61,251 bases of DNA from Lachnospiraceae bacterium. Its GTDB lineage: Bacteria > Bacillota > Clostridia > Lachnospirales > Lachnospiraceae. Made by a program: the position numbers and the translations under genes. Numbering within the stretch: position 1 is the stretch's first letter; every line of letters starts with the position of its first letter. A model generated the notes under the pieces. That model had not been told where the DNA came from. It saw only the letters and a program-made list of their open reading frames with translations, and did not search any database. The stretch is from the NCBI GenBank assembly GCA_023663945.1, contig JAMPGL010000019.1, positions 1-61,251 on the forward strand, read 5' to 3'. This document shows positions 26,135-34,832 of the stretch, piece by piece.

Positions 26135-26210
26135 GAATTAGCTCCTATCCTGTTTGATGCCTATTATTAGTATATATGAAGGGAAAGACTATAAAAATAA
26201 CCTGTAAGGT

Positions 26211-26240
26211 GTTGCAAAATGCAACGTATAAAGTTATAAT
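26211..26240 (+). promoter_or_regulatory. Promoter/operator of the dynamin-like GTPase operon
   Basis: TTGCAA (26212-26217), 17 bases, TATAAT (26235-26240). The palindrome GTTGCA-AAA-TGCAAC (26211-26225) covers the -35 element and is a good candidate for the binding site of the divergent XRE protein. Confidence 0.75.
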
Positions 26241-26274
26241 TCGTAATATGAGAATGAGCAGGAGGAGAATTGGA

Positions 26275-28125
26275 ATGGGTGCAAATATATTAAGTGAAAG
26301 GGCAGAACAGACTGCTTTGTCAAATATGTTTGAAGGACTGTCAATTTTATTACAGGACAGTGATGATGCGGTTGAAAAAGAAAGGATAAAGAAGGCGATT
26401 CAGGGAATGACGAGCACTACCGCTTATTTGATGCTGGGCGAGACGGAGACAGGGAAAAGCAGTCTTCTTAGAGAGTTGTTCTACAATATTTTTGAAGTGG
26501 CAGAGGATATGGCAGGAGATGTCTGCGAATATCGATGGGGAGAACAGGAATTTACAATGCCGTTGTCAGATGGATTTCAAAAGAGATTCATTGCTTCTGA
26601 AAATATGAAGGGTTTATCGATTATTGATACAAAGGGATTAAATTGTTTTAACGATACGACGCTCATCAGGGTAAAAGAATTGGCTGAAAATTGTGACGTT
26701 GTTTTTGTAGTGCTTAATGCGGCTCATGTAAACAGTTCCAGATTATGGGACATCATTGAGAGCTTTCCTGCAAAAAAGATGTTATTTTTTCTTACCAAAT
26801 GTGATTTGCTTCCATCGGAAGAGCTGGCAAAAAATATTGACAAAGTAAAGTGTTATATGCAGGAAAGCAATATTTCAGCTCCGGTTTTTCCGGTAAGCAT
26901 TAAAGAGGAGCAATCGGCTGACGGCACAGTACCCCTAGAGGAGGTCAGAGCTTATATCAGAAATCAGGTGGTCGGATCCAATCCGATGCTGAGAAAGCAG
27001 AGGCAGAATGTTGAGGAAGCTGGAGAATTACTGAATCAGATATACGCATCCTTTTCCATGCGGAAAAAGCAGTACTTATCAGATGCCGAAATCCTGCGCA
27101 AAATCAATCGTTCTATGGACGATTATGTGGCAAACCATCAGAAGGTGATAGATGACTTGATTAAAAAGCTGACAGTGGAAATCAATAAGGACATTGATAA
27201 TTATGAAAAGGAAATTATTTCAAAGCTTGATCCTTACAAAATTAAAGAGCGCTTTAAGGAGAAAGAGGACTTTGAATATTACCTGAACATGACTAATGAA
27301 AATTATAAAACCATGATGAGCGATTCCGTCAACCGCAAGACCATAGAAGCAATCAAGGGATGCCTGCATGATCTGGAAATTGTTTTTCAGGAAGCTGTTG
27401 GGTATTTTAATACCAGAGAAAATATTATGGAGTTGAATGACCGGTTTTATGGTTCTTTGTCAAAGAGCCGTCAATCGATGGCGGCGGAGACAAAGGAGAC
27501 AATTGTCGCAACCGGCGAATTGTACAAAACATTAAGCGAAGCATCGGAAACTTTATTTTTGCAGATTTGGGATGAACGGAAGAAGTATGATGACAGGATA
27601 AAAAAGCGCTTCATATTTTCGGTTGCAGGGGGAGGCATTACAGGTTTTTTTGGAGGAGCAGGGGGTGCGGTTGGAGTAGGTAAGGCAGTAGCTGCAGGGG
27701 GTAAGGCAGTGGCAGTTGCAGGTGAGGCAGCTGCAGGAGCACTTTCAGCTTCGGCATTATTTGGAGCTGCTGTTATCGGCATCGGGGTTGCGCTGTTAGG
27801 TGCGTTTGCCGTTAATGCTCTGGCAAAAACTCTCTATGATCCTAGGGCATCAAACAAAATGGAAGAAGCAGCGCAAAGATGTATTGAGCAGTTTAAGATG
27901 GAAGTTGGCAATACCAGAGTAAAAATGATTGAACAGATTTCGGCACAGATAACAGATATTTTTGAGAGAGAGCTCGCTTCTGCAGACGGCTGTTTTACGG
28001 ACTTCCGCATGTCGGTCAATATTGACGAGCAAAGGATTCCGCTTTTGGAGCAGAAATTACAGGAAACGGAAAAAATTCTGGAACAGATTAATGGCATGAT
28101 AAATCGAATGGAGATAAACGGATGA
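26275..28125 (+). CDS. Dynamin-like GTPase with membrane-inserting segment
   Basis: 616 residues from ATG 26275 (AGGAGG nine bases upstream). GTPase motifs: P-loop GETETGKSS (55-63), DTKG (118-121) and TKCD (174-177). A long helical stalk follows (~270-440), with many charged heptads, then a glycine/alanine-rich hydrophobic segment (~443-520, GGGITGFFGGAGGAVGVGKA onward) able to insert in membrane, then a terminal helix. This order is that of bacterial dynamin-like proteins, which remodel or patch membranes and in some systems protect from phage. Coupled by ATGA to the next gene. Confidence 0.82.
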   Translation: MGANILSERAEQTALSNMFEGLSILLQDSDDAVEKERIKKAIQGMTSTTAYLMLGETETGKSSLLRELFYNIFEVAEDMAGDVCEYRWGEQEFTMPLSDGFQKRFIASENMKGLSIIDTKGLNCFNDTTLIRVKELAENCDVVFVVLNAAHVNSSRLWDIIESFPAKKMLFFLTKCDLLPSEELAKNIDKVKCYMQESNISAPVFPVSIKEEQSADGTVPLEEVRAYIRNQVVGSNPMLRKQRQNVEEAGELLNQIYASFSMRKKQYLSDAEILRKINRSMDDYVANHQKVIDDLIKKLTVEINKDIDNYEKEIISKLDPYKIKERFKEKEDFEYYLNMTNENYKTMMSDSVNRKTIEAIKGCLHDLEIVFQEAVGYFNTRENIMELNDRFYGSLSKSRQSMAAETKETIVATGELYKTLSEASETLFLQIWDERKKYDDRIKKRFIFSVAGGGITGFFGGAGGAVGVGKAVAAGGKAVAVAGEAAAGALSASALFGAAVIGIGVALLGAFAVNALAKTLYDPRASNKMEEAAQRCIEQFKMEVGNTRVKMIEQISAQITDIFERELASADGCFTDFRMSVNIDEQRIPLLEQKLQETEKILEQINGMINRMEING

Positions 28126-29468
28126 ACACAAAACAAACAAAAGCGCTTGAATGTCTAGATGAAATTGAGCAGTATGCAAAGGAACAGAAACTTTCAACCA
28201 GGATTCTTGACAGCATCGACGAATGTAAAGATCAGATAGCGGAAGAAAATGTAAACTGGAATGAAGTGAATCTTGCGGTGGAAGATCTGCTGAAAAGTAT
28301 TGAGCAGAAGATGATGCTGGTATCTGTCGGCAAAGAGACAAGCAAAAATGAAGTATCCATACAGGAAATTAAGGCAAAAGTTACCGAGATGGCAAAGCGG
28401 TGGCATGTAGAAAACGAAGAGTCAGCCAATATGATGACAGAACGAAAAAAAGTTGTTTTGGAAAAGACATACAGAGAAATTCAGGAAATATCTTATACCA
28501 AAGCACATCGAAAGGAATTGAAGGACGAAGAATTATATTTGGAATTTTTCAAAAAGGTCAAAGGAAAATATGAAACGGAAATTTTCAGCCTGATTAAGGA
28601 AATGATCAGCGATATTAGCGGCAACTGTACCTTTATGCTGGAACAGGTGCGGAGTATGTTCCAGAGCATTGGCGGATATGCAAAAGGGGTAGGAAATCAA
28701 AAATTTTATTATGAATATGCAGACAGAAAAGAAGGGCTGGATAAAAAAATACAAGGGGAAGTAGAAACGACCGAAGCGGGAGGCGGTGAGATTATATCCT
28801 TTGCCAACCGAACCAAGGAAGCGTTAAAAGAGATTAAAAATAAAATAAATCGAAAGACCAAGTTACTTATGATTGCGCCGGTTCTTGCTGTGCTTGGCGT
28901 GCTGTTGATAGGCTTTTCGGTTAAGACAATTACAGCGATTAGTGAAAATAGGGCTGTAATAGAAGAAAAGGGAGGAGAAAAGCGGGAAGAAAAGAGTGAA
29001 CCGAAGACAAATGATAATTCTGCCGAAGAAAATGATGAAATAAAAGGGATGGTAAATTTTATAATGGAAGAAGCGGTAGACACCGCTTTATCTAAGGCGG
29101 AATCAAAAATCGTGCCGAATGTGGCGGGAAGTTTATTCCCCAAAATATTAATAGCTGCTATATTGATTGTGATTGTACTTTACATAATTTATATCGCAAT
29201 ATTAAAACTATGGTGTGATCAGCAGGCTCGCAAAAGGTGCGGTGAATATCTAAAAACAGAAACGGTTCAATTCGAGCATGATAATGTGCTGATGCCGAAA
29301 TTGGAGGATGCAATAAAAACCGCGGTTGAAGAATATGAAAGTCAATATCTTGCCATACTTAATTCAATTTTTATGGGGACGGATTATGATTCTGAGATGT
29401 CTCAAAGCAAAAAATCAGATCAATTTGCGGTTTTAAAAGAAAAATGGAATGCTGTAAGATACGAATGA
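28122..29468 (+). CDS. Coiled-coil protein with two transmembrane helices
   Basis: 448 residues. Residues 1-240 are helical and highly charged. A first membrane helix (~247-270, LLMIAPVLAVLGVLLIGF) is followed by a Glu/Lys-rich loop and an amphipathic stretch (~280-340), then a second membrane helix (~342-366, ILIAAILIVIVLYIIYIAIL) and a cytoplasmic helical tail. No known family. It is translationally coupled to the dynamin-like GTPase, so it is likely its membrane partner or receptor. Confidence 0.75.
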   Translation: MNTKQTKALECLDEIEQYAKEQKLSTRILDSIDECKDQIAEENVNWNEVNLAVEDLLKSIEQKMMLVSVGKETSKNEVSIQEIKAKVTEMAKRWHVENEESANMMTERKKVVLEKTYREIQEISYTKAHRKELKDEELYLEFFKKVKGKYETEIFSLIKEMISDISGNCTFMLEQVRSMFQSIGGYAKGVGNQKFYYEYADRKEGLDKKIQGEVETTEAGGGEIISFANRTKEALKEIKNKINRKTKLLMIAPVLAVLGVLLIGFSVKTITAISENRAVIEEKGGEKREEKSEPKTNDNSAEENDEIKGMVNFIMEEAVDTALSKAESKIVPNVAGSLFPKILIAAILIVIVLYIIYIAILKLWCDQQARKRCGEYLKTETVQFEHDNVLMPKLEDAIKTAVEEYESQYLAILNSIFMGTDYDSEMSQSKKSDQFAVLKEKWNAVRYE

Positions 29469-29481
29469 GGAGGAAAAAGAA

Positions 29482-30054
29482 ATGGACAGCGTCAAAGGAT
29501 TAATGAAAAAGGTGAAAAAACCGAACAACATGCAGATTGCTTCTAAGTCTTCTGTTTCCAGCGGTGAGAACTTAAAAACTATGAAAAAAGAACTGGAAGA
29601 CCTAATCAATTCGAAAGCAAAAATTTATGGATTTATCGGAATGGAAGTCTATGATTTATATAAAGAAAACAAAATTGAAATTCCACAAGTAAAAAATTAT
29701 CTGGATAATATGGATGCGATTAATCAGTCCATAGAAGAAATGAAAAATGAAATAAAAGAAAGAGAAGCCAAAAATGTGGGTAAGAATATTTGCTCCTGCG
29801 GTTATAAATTAAAGCCTCAGGACAGGTTCTGTCCTAATTGCGGTGAGATGGTTCCAAGAGATACCGTCATTTGTTCCTGCGGCACTGAGCTAAACAAAGA
29901 TGCGAAGTTCTGCCATTCCTGCGGAAAAAGCATGGAAAGCATTTTGAAAGGACAGGAGGAACCGGAAAAGCAGATTATGAAGGAATGTATTTGCGGAGCC
30001 AAGGTTCCGGCAGGACAGTTTATGTGCCTTGAATGTGGAAGAAAAATTGAATAA
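29482..30054 (+). CDS. Triple zinc-ribbon protein
   Basis: 190 residues. The N-terminal half (1-95) is helical. The C-terminal half holds three short zinc ribbons of pattern CxC...CxxC: CSCGYKL...CPNCG, CSCGTEL...CHSCG and CICGAKV...CLECG. AGGAGG lies before the ATG, 13 bases after the coiled-coil gene. Third gene of the GTPase operon; presumably a protein- or nucleic-acid-binding accessory. Function unknown. Confidence 0.8.
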   Translation: MDSVKGLMKKVKKPNNMQIASKSSVSSGENLKTMKKELEDLINSKAKIYGFIGMEVYDLYKENKIEIPQVKNYLDNMDAINQSIEEMKNEIKEREAKNVGKNICSCGYKLKPQDRFCPNCGEMVPRDTVICSCGTELNKDAKFCHSCGKSMESILKGQEEPEKQIMKECICGAKVPAGQFMCLECGRKIE

Positions 30055-30244
30055 ATATAATATAAAATAGCAAGGAAGCACCTCTGCACCAGAATAAGGA
30101 ATCTCCAGTGAGGAAAAAATTTACTTTTTATACTGCTAAAAAGGTAGAAAATTACAACAAGGACTAGCCGTTATGCTAACAAATTGGTATAATAGATGTA
30201 AAAAGTAACAAAATACAGCTATATGGTGTCAGAGGAGGAACGTT

Positions 30245-31597
30245 GTGAGGCAGATTGCATGGGACGATAGTTATAAGATGGGAATCGAGTTTATCGATAA
30301 AGATCACAAAATACTTTTTTCCACGATGAATAAGCTTTTAAAGATCAGCGAAGATCAGGAAAAGAATGAATGGGTGTGCCGTGAGGGCGTTAAATTTCTA
30401 AAGAATCATTCGATAGAGCACTTTGAGCGCGAAGAAGTGTACATGAAATCAATCGGTTATGATGAATACGACATACATAAGCGCCTTCATGACAATTTCA
30501 GGGAGAAAACGCTGCCGGCGCTGGAAAAAGAAATGGAAGAGATGCATTATTCCACAGAGTCAGTCAGGCATTTTTTGGGGGTCTGCATTGGCTGGGTAAT
30601 TTCCCATACACTGACGGAGGATATGGCAATCCATGGGATAAGCACCAGTAAATGGACCAATATTCCTCACGAGCGCGAGCAGGAAGCACTGGAGCAGACC
30701 ATTATCCAGATTTGCAGGGATATTTTCCGCATGAAGGCGAAAATGATCAGTGAGCAGTATGGAGGGCAGGATTTCGGAAAGGTTATCTGCTGCCGGTTCA
30801 TTTATCGGGGACATGACAAAAAGAAATGGGAAGTTATCCTAGTTTATGAGGAGCGGCTTCTGCTTAAGATCATGAGCGGAATCCTCAATATGGAATATCC
30901 GCGTGTGGATGATATGGCAATCAATGTCTGCCGATATATTTCCCGCCAATTTATAGAACGGGTCAGGGAAAGTTTTCCAGAGCTGGAATTGTTTGAGCTT
31001 GAAAAGGAAAGCCTCTTGACACATGAACAGCTTCTTGACTCCTTTGAGCGAGAGCATCCTTCCTGCAGCCTTTTGTTTGATACGGGTACGGGATATTTTG
31101 CATTTTGCGCCATGACCGCAGATTCTATCCATGGCAAAATAGCCTCCGCGATCAATGATCAAAATGCGATAGATATGGTGAACAAGTATCTGATTAAAGA
31201 AGATAAAGAATGGAAAGAGCATAAAAAGCGGATTCTTGTGGTGGATGATTCTGATTTTATGCGGAAAAGAATCATTCAGCTTTTGGAGAAAGATTATGCT
31301 GTGATTGAAGCCGGTTCCGGCGCGTCGGCAATCCAAAGTATTGTAGTGAACAGACCGGATCTGGTTCTGCTTGACTATGAGATGCCTGTCTGCGATGGAA
31401 GGCAGGCGCTTGAAATGATTCGTTCCGAGAAGGCAACTGCAAGCATCCCTGTTATCTTTCTCACTGGAAAGGGTGACGTGGAGAGCGTTAAAAAGGTCAT
31501 GGCATTAAAGCCGGAAGGGTATTTATTGAAGACTCTGCCGGAAGATGACATTAAGAAGGCGATTGATAAATTTTTTGCCAAATTCAATGAAGCGTAG
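30245..31597 (+). CDS. Bacteriohemerythrin-response regulator fusion
   Basis: 450 residues. Residues 1-135 are a bacteriohemerythrin domain (IDKDHKILF, HSIEHFEREEVYM, HKRLHDNFREK, H-rich di-iron ligands), an oxygen or redox sensor. The middle (~145-315) is a CheX-like-length region of unclear family. The C-terminus (~325-445) is a receiver domain: VVDDSDFM, phospho-acceptor D in VLLDYEMP, and K in LLKTLPE. The start is GTG at 30245, with AGGAGG six bases upstream. No output domain, so it likely signals by protein contact or through the middle domain. A terminator follows. Confidence 0.87.
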   Translation: MRQIAWDDSYKMGIEFIDKDHKILFSTMNKLLKISEDQEKNEWVCREGVKFLKNHSIEHFEREEVYMKSIGYDEYDIHKRLHDNFREKTLPALEKEMEEMHYSTESVRHFLGVCIGWVISHTLTEDMAIHGISTSKWTNIPHEREQEALEQTIIQICRDIFRMKAKMISEQYGGQDFGKVICCRFIYRGHDKKKWEVILVYEERLLLKIMSGILNMEYPRVDDMAINVCRYISRQFIERVRESFPELELFELEKESLLTHEQLLDSFEREHPSCSLLFDTGTGYFAFCAMTADSIHGKIASAINDQNAIDMVNKYLIKEDKEWKEHKKRILVVDDSDFMRKRIIQLLEKDYAVIEAGSGASAIQSIVVNRPDLVLLDYEMPVCDGRQALEMIRSEKATASIPVIFLTGKGDVESVKKVMALKPEGYLLKTLPEDDIKKAIDKFFAKFNEA

Positions 31598-31606
31598 AGC
31601 TTGTCA

Positions 31607-31631
31607 GCGGGCGTTAAATACGCCCGTTTTT
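31607..31631 (+). terminator. Terminator of the hemerythrin-REC gene
   Basis: CGGGCGT (31608-31614) pairs with ACGCCCG (31620-31626), followed by TTTTTGC. Confidence 0.85.
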
Positions 31632-31633
31632 GC

Positions 31634-31662
31634 TTGACATTTTCTGTTAAGGGGAGTATACT
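31634..31662 (+). promoter_or_regulatory. Promoter with structured leader before the coiled-coil gene
   Basis: TTGACA (31634-31639), 17 bases, TATACT (31657-31662). The ~185-base leader can fold: TATGTGAAAAT near 31683 pairs with ATTTTCACATA near 31732, enclosing CCATG/CATGG. A LexA-box-like CGAACAAATGTTTC (12/14) lies at 31808-31821. Confidence 0.6.
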
Positions 31663-31855
31663 CACTTCATAGCAATCAAATCTATGTGAAAATCTATCCA
31701 TGAAACATGGAATCATTGGTGCTTCGCCGGTATTTTCACATATTACTAATTAACAGGACGGTCAAAACGAAAATAAGCATTTAAATAATTATAAATGATT
31801 GTTATTACGAACAAATGTTTCGCATTGACCGGAAGAAGAAAGAGAGGTAGACTCA

Positions 31856-32500
31856 ATGTATAAGGAGATGAAAGACATGACCAACGAAGAAATGTTTAGG
31901 GCAATTATGGAGCGCATCGATTCCCTGGAATCAGGACTAAACAGCAGAATGGACAGGCTGGAAGCCAAGATGGATAAGCTGGAAGCCCGGATGGATAGTT
32001 TGGAAGCCCGGATGGACAGCTTGGAAGCTAAGGTGGATAAGCTGGAAGCCCGGATGGACAGCTTGGAGGCTAAGGTGGATAAGCTGGAAGCCCGGATAGA
32101 CAGCTTGGAAGCTAAGGTGGATAAGCTGGAAGCCCGGATAGACAGCTTGGAAGCTAAGGTGGATAAACTGGAAGCCCGGATAGACAGCTTGGAGGCTAAG
32201 GTGGATAAGCTGGAAGCCCGGGTGGATAGTCTGGAACGTAAGGTTGATAGTCTGGAATGCAGAGTTGGAAATCTGGAAGCCAAGTTTGACTATCTGGAAT
32301 CTAACATGGATCTGGAATTTAGAGCAGTGCGGACAGAAATGGATGTTGCTTATAAGACCTTAAAGAAGGATATTTCAGTTCTGAATGATAAGGTTGACCG
32401 GCTTATGTATACAAAAGATGTTGACGGCTATGAGAAAATGAAGATACAGGTAGAACTGTTGACAAAAGGCTATCAAGAGCTGAAAGTAAAAATCGGATAA
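31856..32500 (+). CDS. Heptad-repeat coiled-coil protein
   Basis: 214 residues, no membrane segment. Residues ~18-135 are perfect heptads of the form MDSLEAR/VDKLEAK, with hydrophobic residues at a and d positions, predicting one long parallel coiled coil. The DNA is made of ~42 bp repeats (31955-32240). The C-terminal 70 residues are helical and less regular (LNDKVDRLMY). Start with GAGGTAG upstream; ATG 31877 (after AAGGAG) is an alternative. Role unknown; similar proteins are annotated only as coiled-coil. Confidence 0.8.
   Translation: MYKEMKDMTNEEMFRAIMERIDSLESGLNSRMDRLEAKMDKLEARMDSLEARMDSLEAKVDKLEARMDSLEAKVDKLEARIDSLEAKVDKLEARIDSLEAKVDKLEARIDSLEAKVDKLEARVDSLERKVDSLECRVGNLEAKFDYLESNMDLEFRAVRTEMDVAYKTLKKDISVLNDKVDRLMYTKDVDGYEKMKIQVELLTKGYQELKVKIG
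31955..32240 (+). repeat. 42 bp tandem repeats encoding paired heptads
   Basis: A 42-base unit (two heptads, e.g. AAGGTGGATAAGCTGGAAGC plus a CGGATAGACAGCTTGGAAG half) repeats four to five times almost exactly, flanked by diverged 21-base halves. Copy number can change without frameshift. Confidence 0.88.
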
Positions 32501-32540
32501 TTGATATCAGGCAGAATTTGGAGGGTGCGCAGAGCAGGGA

Positions 32541-33155
32541 ATGAGCATAAAAGAGGAAATCAAAGGCTGGCAGGAAGAAAATTTTGTAAAGACACTGGCT
32601 GATATGGGAATCAAAGAAGGGAGCATAGTCGTTGATTTTGGATGCGGGGTTGGGAACTATGCATTTTCGGTGTCTTACAGAGTCGGCGGGAAAGGAAAGG
32701 TGTACGCCGTTGATAAAAGCCGAATAGCGCTTGAATATCTCAGTGCGGAAGCGGAACAAAAAGGGGTTCAAAATGTTATCCCCATGACTCCAGAATACGA
32801 TGGAGGCATTCCGCTAAAGGACTGCTCTGCAGATATGGTTATGATTTATGACCTGATACATGATCTTGGCGGGCAGAAGCGGCAAATCCTAAATGAGTGC
32901 TGGCGCATACTGAAAGTGAACGGAATATTATCAATTGCGCCATTCCACATGGAAGAGTGGCAGATTGCGGAACTCACGCAGGAGATAGAAGGATATGGTT
33001 TTGCATTAGGCAATGTCCAAGAGAAGAAAGCACTGCATTTTGAGATGTATCGATACTTATTTCAGGAAACAGAGCCTTTAGGTGAGTATGAAAAGGGTAA
33101 TATTTACAATTTTTATAAAAAGGAAGAAAAGTGCTCGTGCATAGCGCTTCAGTGA
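32541..33155 (+). CDS. Class I SAM-dependent methyltransferase
   Basis: 204 residues. Motif I is VVDFGCGVGNYAF (~30-42), followed by VYAVDKS (motif II acidic residue) and a YDLIHDL motif IV-like stretch; ECWRILKVNGILSIAPF is the post-IV segment. The substrate is not predictable; the layout is that of the UbiE/Methyltransf_11 type. The last residues include KCSCIAL. No strong terminator follows before the operator-controlled ATC hydrolase gene. Confidence 0.85.
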   Translation: MSIKEEIKGWQEENFVKTLADMGIKEGSIVVDFGCGVGNYAFSVSYRVGGKGKVYAVDKSRIALEYLSAEAEQKGVQNVIPMTPEYDGGIPLKDCSADMVMIYDLIHDLGGQKRQILNECWRILKVNGILSIAPFHMEEWQIAELTQEIEGYGFALGNVQEKKALHFEMYRYLFQETEPLGEYEKGNIYNFYKKEEKCSCIALQ

Positions 33156-33202
33156 AGGCGTTGAAATATGTTTGAGGATATTTATAGTATTCAAGGTTTG
33201 CA

Positions 33203-33256
33203 TTGACAGAATTTGCGAGGTGTGATATTCTTTACAATGGTTAGTTAAAGCTAACC
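33203..33256 (+). promoter_or_regulatory. Promoter with GTTAG-N6-CTAAC operator (site 1)
   Basis: TTGACA (33203-33208), 17 bases, TATTCT (33226-33231). GGTTAG-TTAAAG-CTAACC at 33239-33256 lies at the transcription start. One of five sites of this type in the cluster. Confidence 0.8.
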
Positions 33257-33282
33257 GAAGAAAAAGAGGAGCGGATAAAAGT

Positions 33283-33915
33283 ATGAAATACATTGGAATG
33301 CCTATGGGGATGTGGATATTGTTTTGCAGTTCTTTTAAAAAGCAGTTATCTGTGACGCTGCACTTTGATGAGGAAACTGCCGGTGAGATTACACGGCGGG
33401 CAAGGCAGAAGTATCATGAGATCATAAAAATGCTGCCGAAATTTGAGAAGAGCGACCGCTTTCAAGTGAATATTGTTAATGCGGCGATGCTGGCGTCGTT
33501 TTATCTCAATATGCCGAAGAAGCCTTCGGCAGAGCAGATGACGGATTACTATGCCTCCGCGATGATGACGAAGCCCATGAAATGGTTTTGCGAGCAGTCC
33601 GGGAAAAAGAAGTTTACGGCAGGCGATATTAAGGAACTGAAAGAGACGGAAGCCCTGCGCGCCGCCGATAGGAATCCTTATTCGTGGAATATGAAATTCC
33701 TGCCTTATCCGGATGGCAGCGGTTATGAGACGAGATTTGAATGCTGTGGTATCTGCGCCCTGATGCGCAAATTGGAAATTTTTGAGCTGACTCCAGCTAT
33801 GTGCCATCTGGATTATACGATGGCTGAGGCAGGCAGGACGGCAGAGTTTGTGCGGGAATATACGCTTGCCTCCGGCGGACCGTACTGCGACTGTGGATAT
33901 AAGAAGAAAAATTGA
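33283..33915 (+). CDS. L-2-amino-thiazoline-4-carboxylate hydrolase-family protein (paralogue 1)
   Basis: 210 residues. The C-terminal half has the family's conserved pattern: an ECCGICALMRKLE segment, then CHLDYTMAEAG and the TLASGGPYCDCGY ending. In the named enzyme of this family the reaction converts ATC to N-carbamoyl-cysteine in cysteine formation, but most members, including this clade, have no tested activity. AGGAG before the ATG. Controlled by operator site 1. Confidence 0.8.
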   Translation: MKYIGMPMGMWILFCSSFKKQLSVTLHFDEETAGEITRRARQKYHEIIKMLPKFEKSDRFQVNIVNAAMLASFYLNMPKKPSAEQMTDYYASAMMTKPMKWFCEQSGKKKFTAGDIKELKETEALRAADRNPYSWNMKFLPYPDGSGYETRFECCGICALMRKLEIFELTPAMCHLDYTMAEAGRTAEFVREYTLASGGPYCDCGYKKKN

Positions 33916-33965
33916 AAAAAAGGTATCGGAAAGCGGGATGAATTGAAAAGGCAGGGATTATTAAT

Positions 33966-34486
33966 ATGGCAGTAAAAGTGGAGAGTATGACAGACGCGGA
34001 GATTGAGAGCATAGCGGAGGCGTTTGTCCGCGCGGGAGTCCGCATGGGCTGGCTGTATGCCACAAGCGAAAGACGGGAGGGATATATCATTTTTTATGAT
34101 TCAGGCACTTCGCCCTCTATTCCGGCGCTGATGGAAGTGATAAGAGGCTGTCTGAAATCGCTTGGTTTAAAGGGTGTATCTCTTATATGCGAAAACTGAA
34201 TAAAGGCGGAAAATCTCTGGAGAGCCGCATGAAGAAAGAGAAAAAGAATTTTATCAAGATTGAACTGGCGGCAGTCGCCAAGCCTTATCAGGGACAAGGG
34301 TATATGAGAAAGACGCTGGATATAGCTTTTCGGGCGGGGCAGGAAAGGAAACTCCCCTGTATTCTGGATACGGACGGCAGGCTGAAACGTGATAAGTATA
34401 TCCACGTGGGAATGCAGCTGGCAGGAACGAGAAAAATAGAAGATGGTTTGTATTTATACGATATGATGAGCGCAAAAGAAAAATAA
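33966..34486 (+). pseudogene. GNAT-family acetyltransferase, deleted and frameshifted
   Basis: Two frames, 33966-34199 and 34187-34486, read together as one GNAT enzyme. The first begins VKVESMTDAEIESIAEAFV but then jumps to GWLYATSERREGYIIF, lacking about 30 residues expected in between. The second carries the acetyl-CoA region YQGQGYMRKTLDIAF and the C-terminal KRDKYIHVGMQLAGTRKIED. A short stretch between them is out of frame. I infer an internal deletion plus a frameshift. Confidence 0.75.
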
Positions 34487-34832
34487 GCGGCTGCGAAGCA
34501 GACATTTGTTTTTCTTGCGCCATTAACGAGCAAATGTCCGATGAAATCGGACAAAAAGTGCTGAAAGCGCGGATTTGCGAGTTTAGATGATATAATGAGC
34601 GTTAGCGAGAAGAATGAGCTTGCTCATTCGGCGAGTGGCGAATGGCGATCATGAATCGAAGATTCATGATATAGTCAAATACCCCGTAGCAAGCTGACGG
34701 GGCATCAAACTTGTAACGCAGCAAGCTGCGGGGTATTAGACCCTCGCGGCAGTCGCCAAGGTCATGCAAGCATGACTTTGACTCGTTGCTCGCGGGAATA
34801 AAAACGGCAGGGGAATAGGGAGGTATTGAAGG
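34487..34832. other. Hairpin-rich intergenic region
   Basis: At least six short perfect hairpins are packed here: GACATTTG/CAAATGTC (34501/34531), TGTCCGAT-GAA-ATCGGACA (34535-34553), GAATGAGC-TT-GCTCATTC (34612-34629), ATCATGAATC-GAA-GATTCATGAT (34648-34670), TACCCCG/CGGGGTA (34680/34729) and TCATGC-AA-GCATGA (34762-34775). No gene is visible. Confidence 0.75.
34673..34802. repeat. Putative miniature repeat element, copy 1
   Basis: It begins AGTCAAATACC and ends with a 34-base block (34769-34802), and both ends recur at 39753-39820. AGTCAAA at the left is inverse to TTTGACT inside the right block, so the ends can pair. The core between them differs from copy 2 and is made of other hairpins. 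Confidence 0.65.

Noticed and set aside
31683-31740. Riboswitch (c-di-GMP or similar) in the coiled-coil gene leader
   Set aside because: The stem is visible but none of the conserved riboswitch core sequences I know is present.
31808-31821. Strong LexA box before the coiled-coil gene
   Set aside because: GTTT replaces GTTC, leaving 12/14; kept only as a weak remark.
34673-34802. CRISPR-like or IS element
   Set aside because: Only two copies, no spacers of equal length, no transposase.
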